Of a stretch of 64,000 nt of DNA, positions 54,361 to 63,300 are shown in pieces. This stretch comes from Hermatobates lingyangjiaoensis. Its lineage: Eukaryota > Arthropoda > Insecta > Hemiptera > Hermatobatidae. The stretch is from the NCBI GenBank assembly GCA_026182355.1, contig JAPFBL010001928.1, forward strand, positions 7,563,904-7,627,903, read 5' to 3'. The position numbers and the translations under genes are program-made. Position 1 is the first letter of the stretch; each line of letters opens with the position of its first letter. The notes under the pieces are model-generated. The model was not told the DNA's origin. It saw nothing but the letters and a program-made list of their open reading frames with translations, and did no database searches.

Positions 54361-54512
54361 GAAATGTTTTATTTAAACTACGAATTTCAAACACAAAGTG
54401 TTCTTTTTTAGTCTACATCAGTTGTTTTGGTGTGATGGTAAGGGTTCCTTATTTCAGGTTATTGTTATCTGAAGAAGAAGACGGGTCGAAAGGTGGTTGT
54501 TTATGTAAAACA
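54361..54512. mobile_element. Fold-back (family M), degenerate
   Basis: Left TACGAATTTCAAACACAAAG; right CTGAAGA, AGAA, GAC-GG-GTC, GAA, AGGT. Confidence 0.5.
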
Positions 54513-54536
54513 TTTGTTTGAAGATCACCTTGTGAC

Positions 54537-54660
54537 AAAGATTAATTGAATCAAACGTTGTTTCATCAATGAAATGCAGTGTTGTATTTACTCGTGTTTG
54601 TAAACACGAGTTCTTCTTACTGTAATTGACAGTATAACTTTTGATTCATTTAATCTTTGT
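54537..54660. repeat. Inverted repeat with perfect central hairpin
   Basis: Outer arms AAGATTAATTGAATCAAA and TTTTGATTCATTTAATCTT; inner hairpin ACTCGTGTTT / AAACACGAGT. No CTGANGA. Confidence 0.75.
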
Positions 54661-54664
54661 GAAA

Positions 54665-55170
54665 GCTTATGACAAAGTTATCACTGTCGCTTATTTTATG
54701 TAAGCCTTTTTTTTTTGTTTGTTGTTATTTGATTGTTATAGTTATTCCTGTATGTAACTGCTTCAAGTTTACGAAACAAACATTTTTTTTCTTTTCTTTG
54801 CCCTTTCGATACGGTTGTTGCCTGTCTCAGTTTACTTTCCAAGTGCTATGCCACTTGGTTACTCTTCAATCACCTATTATCTTGTCTCTAGACAAATGCC
54901 TCTCTCTGACAGCCTGTTGTTTTAAACTTAGTCATGGATTCTCTTTCAAATTATCCGTTAAATTACAGCTATCCAACCTGTTTTATTCATTTACCGGTAA
55001 ATACTACAAAAAGTTGTATAACAGAGTATAAATACATCAATAGATATTCTATTTTTATAGAATAGATACATATACCCCAGTGGGGTATATGTTTTATATA
55101 CCCCACTGGTATTGGTATGTGTGCTATGATTAACTGGTATATTGTTTTCTTATCGTTTGTATACATCGTT
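54665..55170. other. Unassigned, with a 120-residue frame
   Basis: The plus frame 54669-55031 is hydrophobic (VCCYLIVIVIPVC) but matches nothing I know and has AT-rich codon use like random sequence. A small palindrome ATATACCCCAGTGGGGTATA lies at 55069. Confidence 0.25.
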
Positions 55171-55171
55171 A

Positions 55172-55303
55172 TATATATACACTTAAAATAAACTGTGACA
55201 CATAAACTGAAACATAACAAAGACTCACTTTTCAATATTTTGACCGATATGGCAGTCATCCTCAGGAGAAGAAGTGAATTGACGGAGGGACGACAGTCAA
55301 CTG
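55172..55303 (-). mobile_element. Family J single arm
   Basis: Minus strand: CTGAGGA, T, GACTG...CGGTC, AAA (G12 lost), ATAT, T, GAAAA. Outer end TAAAATAAACTGTGACACAT as at 48588. Confidence 0.7.
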
Positions 55304-55311
55304 AGATATAT

Positions 55312-55360
<49 letters not shown>

Positions 55361-55374
55361 AAATATAATAATAC

Positions 55375-55442
55375 AAAACCCTAGAATTAGTAGTTTAGGA
55401 GAAAACAAATGTAGTCTAAAAACAGTTTTATGGCAAAAAAAA
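55375..55442 (+). repeat. Short dispersed repeat, copy 1
   Basis: TAGAATTAGTAGTTTAGGAG, AATGTAGTCTAAAAAC and AAAAAAAGTGACTT recur at 58225-58310. Confidence 0.65.
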
Positions 55443-55465
55443 GTGACTTTTCCATGTCATATAAA

Positions 55466-55560
55466 TATAGAGTCGAGTTTTTGACTCTGACGAAGACTGC
55501 TTGTTATGGTTGAAAGATCTTAGTCTTGTTTTCCCATTTCTTATTGTGGTTTGATTCATA
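55466..55560 (+). mobile_element. Family A single arm (A15)
   Basis: Plus-strand arm: TTTTTGACT, CTGACGA, A, GACTG/TGGTT, GAA, AGAT, C to GTGGTTTGATTCA. Confidence 0.85.
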
Positions 55561-55581
55561 TATATATATATTATTAAATAT

Positions 55582-55624
<43 letters not shown>

Positions 55625-55661
55625 AAAGAAACATAGAGAAATCAGAAGAACACACTTACAG

Positions 55662-55705
55662 TCTCTAATTTTCGGTTTGAACCGTCTTCAGGAGAGATAA
55701 GAGGG
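55662..55705 (-). ncRNA. Minimal hammerhead-like motif (family D, left arm)
   Basis: Minus strand: TCTC, CTGAAGA, C, GGTT/AACC, GAA, AATT, A, GAGA. Complete. Confidence 0.6.
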
Positions 55706-56469
55706 GAAACCAAGCGCACTGGATCAGAGACGGTTGGAGACCACAGTGTTGCCGCATGCGCGCCCGTTCACAAGAAAATAAAGTAGACAGGAATCAATTT
55801 ATAATTAATTTTAAATTTATAAAATAAAATAAAATAATGGAATATGAAAACAATAATATATAAAAAAGAAAAAATTGAAAAAATAAGGGAAATTGATACA
55901 GAGAAAATTGATACATAAACAAAAGTGCTGACTAAGCTATGATAAAATAAAATAAAACTAAGAATACAAATAATAATAACAAATGAAATTAATTTAATAA
56001 AAAATGTGAAAAGGCAAGGAACTTTTAGACATTATCGCTTTAGATTGAGGCCAGGTGCACTGCGCGCACTTAATAGCCAAATATTTGGCTATTAAGTGCG
56101 CGCAGTGCACCTGGCCTCAATCTAAAGCGATAATGTCTAAAAGTTCCTTGCCTTTTCACATTTTTTATTAAATTATTTCATTTGTTATTATTATTTGTAT
56201 TCTTAGTTTTATTTTATTTTATCATAGCTTAGTCAGCACTTTTGTTTATGTATCAATTTCTCTGTATCAATTTCCCTTATTTTTTCAATTTTTTCTTTTT
56301 TATATATTATTGTTTTCATATTCCATTATTTTATTTTATTTTATAAAATTATAAATTAATTATAAATTGATTCCTGTCTACTTTATTTTCTGTGAACGGG
56401 CGCGCATGCGGCAACACTGTTGGTCTCCAACCGTCTCTGATCCAGTGCGCTTGGTTTCCCTCTCTTATC

Positions 56470-56503
56470 TCTCCTGAAGACGGTTCAAACCGAAAATTAG
56501 AGA
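56470..56503 (+). ncRNA. Minimal hammerhead-like motif (family D, right arm)
   Basis: TCTC (56470-56473), CTGAAGA (56474-56480), C, GGTT/AACC, GAA (56492-56494), AATT (56495-56498), A, GAGA. Mirror of the left-arm motif. Confidence 0.6.
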
Positions 56504-56595
56504 CTGTAAGTGTGTTCTTCTGATTTTCTCTATGTTTCTTTGTTTATATTGAACTATATTTGTCCGTTTTGGATCGTATTTCCAACGAAAAAAAG

Positions 56596-56632
<37 letters not shown>

Positions 56633-56653
56633 TATAAATATATAATTAATTAA

Positions 56654-57142
56654 TCGACTTGTCATATTAAAACCACCAACACTAAGGACATAATTCGCCT
56701 CACCATCTTCTATAAGACCAAGAAAACTAGCAATCTACTCATTAAAAATGGCAATAGAGAAGTAACGCCCGACCTTCAGCGTACTCACCTGGTGTATAAG
56801 TTTTCATGTACACAAGGGAACTGTGCAGCCCTTCCTTCTACCTACATCGGTATGACAACAACGAAGCTGTCGAGGCGTCTAACCCTCCATCTCTCCACAG
56901 GAGCCCCTAAGGACCATGTTAAGAAAGAACACGGAGGTGCCCTCACTAGAAATATGCTAGTAAAGGGAACCTCAGTTTTGGCTAAGAACAGTGATCGAGG
57001 CAGGCTACAAATACCAGAGGCTTTATTAATCAAAGATTTGTGCCCCGCGCTGAACTCTCAAATCAGTGACATGTTCGTCATCCCGAGTTCTAGGACCTTC
57101 GAACCTAAAATAAAATTTGTTCGGAACTCTCCCTTGTTGTGA
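56654..57142 (+). pseudogene. Penelope-like element, GIY-YIG endonuclease C-terminus
   Basis: An open frame of 162 residues, without a start of its own because it enters from a (TA)n tract after a stop at 56651. Residues 13-32 (IIRLTIFYKTKKTSNLLIKN) are the usual link after the PLE reverse transcriptase. The GIY-YIG domain follows: VYKFSC at 47-52, a CX4C pair (C52, C57), TYIGMTTTKLSRRL at 64-77 with YIG at 65-67 and the catalytic Arg region, H80, H88 and H93, then a PEALLIKDLCPALNSQ block at 122-137. It ends at TGA 57140-57142. The reverse transcriptase domain is absent: a 5'-truncated copy whose remaining frame is intact. The Cys/His pattern fits Neptune/Poseidon-type PLEs. Confidence 0.9.
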
Positions 57143-57473
57143 CCTGTCGAAGGCGAGAAGTGCTGGAGTGGTTCAATTGTCTAACGCGTGGGTGCGCGCG
57201 TGTAGCGCTGCTTTGACAGTTACACGCTGCCACTATTTGAACTGTGCTTATTTAGTTTGTTGTTAATTTTTGGTTTATGTTTTAATTGTTTTAATTGTTT
57301 CGTTTTATTGTTTACTGTTTACTGTATTGTTTATTGTTTACCTGATGATGGCCAATGTGGCCGAAAGCTTGTTTTCATTTAGTTCTTTAACCTAGTTTGT
57401 GTTATGTAGTGTCAAATATAGTTTTTACATTAGGTCTCTTGAAGATTGTTTTCCTATTCTTGTCATGAATTAG
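57143..57473 (+). mobile_element. PLE pseudo-LTR between two copies
   Basis: About 330 bp lie between the stop of one PLE copy and the N-terminal start of another. The arrangement C-terminus, terminal repeat, N-terminus is the tandem form typical of PLEs. It contains a GC-rich first part (CTAACGCGTGGGTGCGCGCG), a TTTATTGTTTACTG-rich middle, and the hammerhead-like core at 57340-57371. The terminal (TA)n is absent here. Confidence 0.75.
57340..57371 (+). ncRNA. Hammerhead-like ribozyme in PLE pseudo-LTR
   Basis: AC, CTGATGA (57342-57348), extra T (57349), helix II GGCC/GGCC with loop AATGT (57350-57362), GAA (57363-57365), AGCT (57366-57369), T at 17, GT pairing with AC. Stem I extends only 2 bp before an internal loop. 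This links the motif directly to a PLE identified by protein. Confidence 0.65.
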
Positions 57474-57618
57474 GTAGATTTTTTTGAGCTACCAGTGAAT
57501 TATAAGAAAATAATAAGGCAAATAGAACATCTCTCTAAAAAGATTATTAATGCTGAAGCCGCTGTGCTTTTTAACAACACTTGTTTAAAAGAAGACTTCT
57601 GCCAGTATACACGAAATA
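57474..57618 (+). pseudogene. PLE N-terminal fragment of the next tandem copy
   Basis: Open after the stop TAG at 57471: ELPVNYKKIIRQIEHLSK, then KIINAEAAVLFNNTCLKED. It resembles the N-terminal fragment at 41950. Truncated at (TA)n 57618-57640, so the reverse transcriptase is again missing. Confidence 0.75.
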
Positions 57619-57639
57619 TATATATTATATATATATAGA

Positions 57640-57890
57640 AAATTGTCACAATAACACGTGATATAAATATTCAGGTAACTCACCACAATTAGAGAAGATA
57701 GTCGCTCTAAGCCTTTCGTTTTCACGTCGTCAGAGAGCAAGTGAATACAAGTTGTAAGCAGGTATGAATTTTGATTTAAAGATAAAATTCATAACCTGCT
57801 TACAACTTGTATTCACTTGCTCTCTGACGACGTGAAAACGAAAGGCCTTAGAGCGACTATCTTCTCTAATTTGTGGTGATTACCTGAATA
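57640..57890. mobile_element. Fold-back (family L)
   Basis: Arms of about 110 bp (AGGTAACTCACCACAATTAG, GAAGATAGTCGCTCTAAG, CGTTTTCACGTCGTCAGAGA, TACAAGTTGTAAGCAGGT and complement) around a 20-bp AT centre. It abuts the TA tract that ends the PLE tandem. Confidence 0.9.
57819..57854 (+). ncRNA. Minimal hammerhead-like motif (family L)
   Basis: GCTCT (57819-57823), CTGACGA (57824-57830), extra C, short helix II GT/AC over GAAA, GAA (57840-57842), palindromic AGGCCT (57843-57848), T at 17, AGAGC (57850-57854) pairing with GCTCT over all five bases. Longest stem I and helix III of the set. Confidence 0.6.
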
Positions 57891-57937
57891 TATATATAAT
57901 ATAAATATTATATATAAATTATTAAATTTATATATGA

Positions 57938-58000
57938 TGGATGTCGAAAATCGAAGTGAGTTCTGTAGTGTCTTTCTGTTTTTTTCTCTGGTTAAAGTAT
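57938..58000 (+). mobile_element. Family I tail fragment
   Basis: GATGTCGAAAATCGAAGTGA, GTTCTGTAGTGTCTTTCTG: 3' part of a family I unit without CTGANGA. Confidence 0.5.
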
Positions 58001-58224
58001 ATATATAAATATATATATATATATATAAACAGGGGGTAAAAATACTGTTTTGGGTATAATTTCATTTTGATTCGTCAAGCTGTTTGGTTTGTATCGGTCT
58101 TACAAGCTTTCAGATTAAATTATAAGAAAATTTGTATATTTTGTAGAAAAAAAAATTCCCGTTGTTTTAATAACTTAAATATATTTTTCTTTTATTGCAT
58201 TTGTAACCTCAAAGATAATACCAA

Positions 58225-58310
58225 AATTTTCAAAACTCTAGAGTTAGTAGTTTAGAGAAAAAAAAATGTAGTCTAAAAACCGGTTTTTAGAAAAAAAAAG
58301 TGACTTTCCT
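58225..58310 (+). repeat. Short dispersed repeat, copy 2
   Basis: Direct repeat of 55375-55442. The following 58311-58480, with an ACTCACCC microsatellite, may belong to the same longer element. Confidence 0.6.
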
Positions 58311-58930
58311 CATCATGCATAATTACTCCCAAACAATAGGGCTCACCTACACTATGAGACCTATTTTTCTGTAAAGTATCAACTTGATACATCAAAGATT
58401 TTGGACCGTAGCGTGGTAACAAGCAATGCTAACACACTCACCCACCCACTCACCCACTCACCCAATTTTATGAAATTATTGAAAAAATTGCATAAAACGA
58501 CTTCTGGGACCTCAAAATATACAATTCCATCAAAATTTCAATATCGAATTTTTTCACGATCACTATACTTTACTTGTAGTAAAGTAAAAAGGAATTTGTT
58601 TTTTTTTTTAAATTTATACAGAAATTTTTATTTTAGTATCAACTATGGATCATATTGTGTCTGTATTTTAAGCTGTATCAAAAAAGGAAAGAGGGTCTAT
58701 TTTTTTGATTCCACATCCATTCAAAACCATAGTCATGCCACATTATGTGGGGCGCTAGCGGCCTCACATAATGTGTGACCGACCACCCATTCCAACAACG
58801 CCCAATGTTGCATAGATTGGGTGATATAACCAATTGCTGATGCATTCAAAATGAACACAGCCGTTGACACAATATTAGCAAGTCATTACATAAACTCACT
58901 AAAGCAAATCATTGAGAAAGTCCGCTTACT
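58311..58930. other. Unassigned with (ACTCACCC)n
   Basis: CACCCACTCACCCACTCACC at about 58440-58465; a 125-residue frame (58401-58778) starts in it and shows no domain. Resembles a retroelement 3' region but is not assigned. Confidence 0.3.
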
Positions 58931-58933
58931 CAT

Positions 58934-59417
58934 CAGTGGCATAGTGCGGGTGGAGAAGGGTGGGGGTACATGCTAGAGAGTGGCATTTCAGCGGGTATAA
59001 ATAAAAAATTAGAGAAAAAATTAATAATAAAAATTTTAACTAATAAAAAACTAATAAAAATAATTTGAAATTTTATTTCCAAGCATACGAGTTTATAAGG
59101 GTGGGGTCATTTTTTTTTGTATGTTTATGTGTGTAAATACAAATGAAAAATTATATAAATTATTTTCAACTGTAAAAATACTAACGTATTTGCAAATTTA
59201 TTTCAAAAATTTTAAGATTTTTTTATTTTAAATTTTTCAAAACTAGTTTTATTAATGGGGTTGAAAATTAAAATATTTATTTAATTTTAAATATTTTATG
59301 CGGTTGAAAATTTATTTTGACAGTTAATTTACCATTTTCTTTTTTATTTGAATTATACATTTTTATTTCGAAAATCTTTGATTTTCTTTTATTACGATTG
59401 TTATATATATTATATAT

Positions 59418-59455
<38 letters not shown>

Positions 59456-59939
59456 AAGATTTCACATAAACACGTGAAACAACAATCAATGATCAAACCA
59501 CAATAAGAAATGGGAAAACAAGACTAAGATCTTTCAGCCGTAACAAGCGGTCTTCGTCAGAGTCAAAAACCCAACTGAGTCATGGGGTTTTTGACTCTGA
59601 CGAAGACCGCTTGTTACGGTTGAAAGATCTTAGTCTTGTTTTCCCATTTCTTATTGTGGTTTGATCATTGATATATAAATATATATATATATATTATATA
59701 TATATATATATTATATATATAGGAGTACTTTAACAAAATGTAAGTCTGTGACCTATAATATATATAATATAATAATGACTGATAAAATTATATCCTCGAT
59801 TGTAATTCCATGAAAATAAATATTTTCAAAGACGTTCTGGATTTTTTTAAAAGTTAACGGATTGTGGACGGTCATCAGATTGGAGGGGGGGGGGGGCCTA
59901 AAACCGTCCCGGGTAGCAAAAATTCTTGTTACTCCTCTG
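58934..59939. mobile_element. hAT-type MITE (family 2), copy 3, with nested insertion
   Basis: Perfect 8-bp duplication TTACTCAT (58926-58933 and 59940-59947). Termini CAGTGGCATAGTGCGG and TTCTTGTTACTCCTCTG fit family 2. Without the nested family A block and TA tracts (59399-59722) its length is about 680 bp, like copy 2. Confidence 0.9.
59455..59675. mobile_element. Family A fold-back (A16) nested in hAT MITE
   Basis: Both arms complete with intact cores; spacer AACTGAGTCATGGGG. (TA)n borders both sides; the MITE copy at 24727 also has a (TA)n at the equivalent place, so the fold-back landed in an existing TA tract. Confidence 0.9.
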
Positions 59940-59949
59940 TTACTCATTC

Positions 59950-60265
59950 ATCTACTGCTAAAGATCAAGAAACAACTCAGTAAGCCAGAACTTTATTACT
60001 GAAGAAGAAAGTTCCTATAAAACTTTCAATAGAAAAAAAAAGGAAAGCTTCAAAACAACTTGACAGTGTTTTCTACGGATTTTCCGTAATTTCACTAACC
60101 TCACTGGTATTAGTGAAATTGTATACATTAGTGTATTGTATACTCGCTTGTATATATGTAACATTTTAAAAATCTGTGGTTTTGTAAGCCCAGAGTAATA
60201 CAAAAGGTACCAAAGTCTATATTAGTGATGCAAGCGATGTTCAAATAAAAGTATTTGAACTCATT
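59950..60265. other. Unassigned spacer
   Basis: No feature recognised. Confidence 0.35.
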
Positions 60266-60270
60266 AGTTC

Positions 60271-60330
60271 AATGTTCACCATATGTGTGTTCTGTTGTAG
60301 TACTGCCACTATAACCTAACCTAACCTAAA
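60271..60330 (+). mobile_element. SINE tail fragment (type 1)
   Basis: TGTGTGTTCTGTTGTAG, TACTGCCACTATAACCTAAC, CTAACCTAA. Only the end of tail type 1 with three AACCT units. Confidence 0.75.
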
Positions 60331-60334
60331 TGAC

Positions 60335-60660
60335 TGTTGTAAAAAGCCTGTTATTGTTACGATCAGTCTAATTGAAAAGCTAATTGAAATAATAAACGGC
60401 TGGCCTTCGCTGACGTCTGGTGTTCAAATAGCTTGATGTCTGAGGTAGTATACATAGTCGTGGTATGCGAGATAAAACTGCTAAATGCAGCTGTTCTAAC
60501 ATCTGTATAACAAACACATACACGTGCATGTATTTAACATTAATTAGTTCAGGGGATATTATAACATAAAAAAAAAAATTGTCAAAAACTGTGATAGACT
60601 TTACTCAAACTTATTAAAACATGGATTCTATATGGATACCAATTCATATAAATAAATATT
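60335..60660. other. Unassigned spacer
   Basis: No feature recognised. Confidence 0.35.
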
Positions 60661-60664
60661 TTAA

Positions 60665-60805
60665 TCCTTCAAAATTGAAGATAGGTAGCACAGAAAGTAA
60701 TGAAACACACAGACTCAAATTTTCGGGCAATTCGTCTTCAGGTGAAAAGAGAAAGGGAGACCAAGCACGTTGTAGGCGCAACGGCTAGTAACAGGTTACT
60801 AACCC
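60665..60805 (-). mobile_element. Family B single arm
   Basis: Minus strand: CTTTTCAC, CTGAAGA, C, GAATTGCCC, GAA, AATT, T, GAG. GGGAGACCAAGCACGTTG present. (TA)n follows. Confidence 0.75.
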
Positions 60806-60847
<42 letters not shown>

Positions 60848-60874
60848 ATATTAAATTATTAGTATTAAAATAGA

Positions 60875-61045
60875 TAAAATTTCACATAAACACGTGAAAT
60901 AACAATCAATGATCAAACAACAATAAGAAAAAAAAATGGGAAAGCAAGACTAAGATCTTTCAACTGTAACAAGCGGTCTTCGTCAGAGTCAAAAACCCAA
61001 GATCTTAGTCTTGCTTTCCCATTTTCTTATTGTGGTTTGATCATT
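60875..61045. mobile_element. Family A fold-back (A17), core kept on one side
   Basis: Left arm complete with minus core; right arm begins only at AGATCTTAGTCTTGC, so the plus core is deleted. Confidence 0.85.
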
Positions 61046-61055
61046 TATATATATA

Positions 61056-61098
<43 letters not shown>

Positions 61099-61100
<2 letters not shown>

Positions 61101-61205
61101 TGTGTTCTCTAATCGGGGTTCGGTCAAGTTTCCAGGATAAAAAATCAAACTCTCGTTGCCAACGTTTCGGTTTTATTTAAAACCTTTTTGATAGGCAGAA
61201 GTAAG
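61099..61205 (-). mobile_element. Family K arm
   Basis: Minus strand: AAAGGTTTTAAATAAAACCG, AAACGTTGGCAACGAGAG, TTGATTTTTTATCCTGGAAA, CCCCGATTAGAGAACACACC to (TA)n. Same end as 37525. Confidence 0.8.
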
Positions 61206-61699
61206 AATTTTTTAACTAAGAAAATAAAATTTACATTATTTAAAGAAACAACAATGTTAACCGGACAAACCTTCGACTAGACTGTATTGAATCTGTTATA
61301 TATATATATATATATATATATCTGTGTGAAGAAAATATCACAACAATAATAGCAAAAAGAAAAGCATATATGTCCTTGAAGAATTCCTCTGTACATATAA
61401 ATATTTGTTGTACTCTTCTCCTTTCCTTTCATTCTATGAGTCACAATTCATTATGGTTATTTATAAAAACTTATAAAAGTGGAAAACTAATGATAGAACA
61501 CCTTCCAAAATTTAATGGGAATGTAAGGCTTTTTGTTTAGTAACATATTTCGTCAGAGTTACGAAGAGGTTCAAACAGTTCATGTATTTTGTGTAAATTC
61601 TTACGCTATAGCTTTTTGTAGTTCGTCAAGTGTGAAACCTGGTAGTAATCAGTATAAAATTAACATAAAATTTATCACTATTTTTCTTTTTTTTATCGA

Positions 61700-61920
61700 G
61701 GTTTGGTCTAGCTTCAATAATACAACACCTTTAAGCCGACTTTTCGTCTATATTTGTAGACATCTTCAGGGCTACATCAATACAGAATTCAATTACAATA
61801 ACATGAACAGTAATTATATTGCATTATTTAATTAATATACATAATTACCTTGGTACAAATATAGACGAAACGTCGGCTTAAAGGTGTTGTATTATTGAAG
61901 CTAGTCCAAACGTCAATAAA
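61700..61920. mobile_element. Fold-back (family E) with 90-bp spacer
   Basis: Arms AGCTTCAATAATACAACACC, TTTAAGCCGAC and complement at 61876-61912. The spacer includes AATTACAATAACATGAACAG. The minus arm has the core at 61735-61773; the plus arm kept only GACGAAACGTCGGC. Confidence 0.8.
61735..61773 (-). ncRNA. Minimal hammerhead-like motif (family E)
   Basis: Minus strand: AGCC, CTGAAGA (61763-61769), extra T, GTCT/AGAC over 8 nt, GAA, AAGT (one change from ACGT), C, GGCT pairing with AGCC. Near complete; one helix III mismatch. Confidence 0.55.
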
Positions 61921-61924
61921 AAAA

Positions 61925-63035
61925 GAAAAAAGTGTTAAATATATGTGGTTGAGGTAAGGAAAACATTCGAAAATAAAATTCATTAAAGAGTTCGATATCA
62001 TTTTTATTTTTTGATTGTATAAGTATAAATTTACATAACTTTATCTTGAATATAAATAAACTTATGAAAACTTTAACATTTTTAAACGTTTATGTAAGTT
62101 AAAGTTAGTTTATCTTGATGAATCTTTTTTTTTTGTGTTTTACTGGGAAGTTAACTATCAAATGACTTAAACCTCTTCCCCCTTTGCATCTCTAAATGAT
62201 GTTAACTTGTTTAGAAATGAATTCACGATGAGGGGATGCTACCCTTATCAGTGTGAGAGGGTTGCTCTTGTTGAAGCCTATGTTTCCCTACCTTCATATA
62301 TTAACCCAAAGTGTCTTCTAAAGAAGAAAACCTTTTTAGGAAATTGCCCTCCCTTCATATTCACTGTTTTTTTTTAAAAAAAAAAATAAAAAAAAATTTC
62401 ACTTTACCAGAACGACCCTTGTTTCACTTTTGAAAACAATATTCCAGATAATTTATTACATAACACCATGGGATTCATGAACAGTATTTTCAATAAGCCC
62501 CTCACGTAAACCATTTTTCATTCGCCTGACATTCTCTTGTAAAGATAATTCTTTCAAAATGTATTGTTTTGATCAAAAAAAGGACCTCTGTTTTAGAAGA
62601 TTATGGTATAATATTATTTCTATTATTTTCAATCTTATCATCTTCAGCAAATAATTACAAATCATTTAAGGTTGTAATTACTTAACATAATATAGATTTC
62701 TGGCTGGTCAATCAGTATACTTTAATGGTGATTAAAGCTAAACTTTAATCAGTGTGTATTTATGGTGATTAAAAATTGTTGGATAGTTAATATGGTACAT
62801 ATAGTTGGATAGCAGTATAGTACAAGTTTCCTTTAATCGATGTTAAGTTAGAGAATTTTAAGTTGTATTAGAGATCTTCAATGTAATTATTTCTTGTCTT
62901 TAATATGATTAATAATGACAGAAAAGGGAAGGAAATATGTTAGACACATTATTTATTAATATCACGTACAGTGTAAATTTTCTTTCATCGATGTGAAGTT
63001 AGAGTATTTTGTACAGCTTAAGTGTTTTTTGCAAT
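61925..63035. other. AT-rich spacer
   Basis: No gene; T/A homopolymers at about 62368-62396. Repeated phrase TTTCATCGATGT / TTTAATCGATGT near 62832 and 62983. Confidence 0.35.
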
Positions 63036-63039
63036 AGTG

Positions 63040-63300
63040 TTGTGGTTCGACTGAATTTGTAATATATTGAAGGTTATGAGTGAAATCGTAGTTTTCCGTG
63101 TTCAAATTTCTTATTTCTGTAAGTTCCATACTTTAATAATCCATACGTTGTAACAATTTATTTTATATATGTATCATGTTGTGAATTTGTTTTTATGTTG
63201 TAGGCCTATTAAAAAGGTTTTAAGTTATACAGAAATCTTGGAATTTGAAAGTTTGATTTTAACCTAGAATACAGGCCGGAACCCAATTAATATTTACTTC
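63040..63300 (+). mobile_element. Family K unit, diverged
   Basis: TTGTAGGCCTATTAAAAAGG, TTTTAAGTTATACAGAAATC, TTGATTTTAACCTAGAATAC, CCGGAACCC. Core degraded. Confidence 0.5.

Larger units (their letters stand above)
55617..56549. repeat. 933-bp near-perfect palindrome (family D inverted pair)
   Basis: Two arms of about 466 bp meet with no spacer at CCAAATATTTGG (56077-56088). Each arm carries, from outside in: CTCTATGTTTCTTTGTTTAT, the family D core, GGGCGCGCATGCGGC, about 250 bp of AT-rich sequence, and GATTGAGGCCAGGTGCACTG, CGCGCAC. The arms differ by several small indels (GAGGGGAAACC against GGTTTCCCTCTC; GAGAAAATT against AATTTCTC), so they are old copies and not one molecule folded in sequencing. 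(TA)n borders both ends. Confidence 0.95.

Noticed and set aside
54669..55031. 120-residue hydrophobic membrane protein
   Set aside because: No recognisable family, composition expected from T-rich DNA, no supporting context.
55617..56549. Assembly or library fold-back artefact
   Set aside because: Arms differ by several indels and the same unit exists singly at 35080; an artefact would give identical arms. Not fully excluded without spanning reads.
57640..57890. Rho-independent or other bacterial-type terminators at the many hairpins
   Set aside because: The sequence context is eukaryotic and the hairpins are long inverted repeats of mobile origin.
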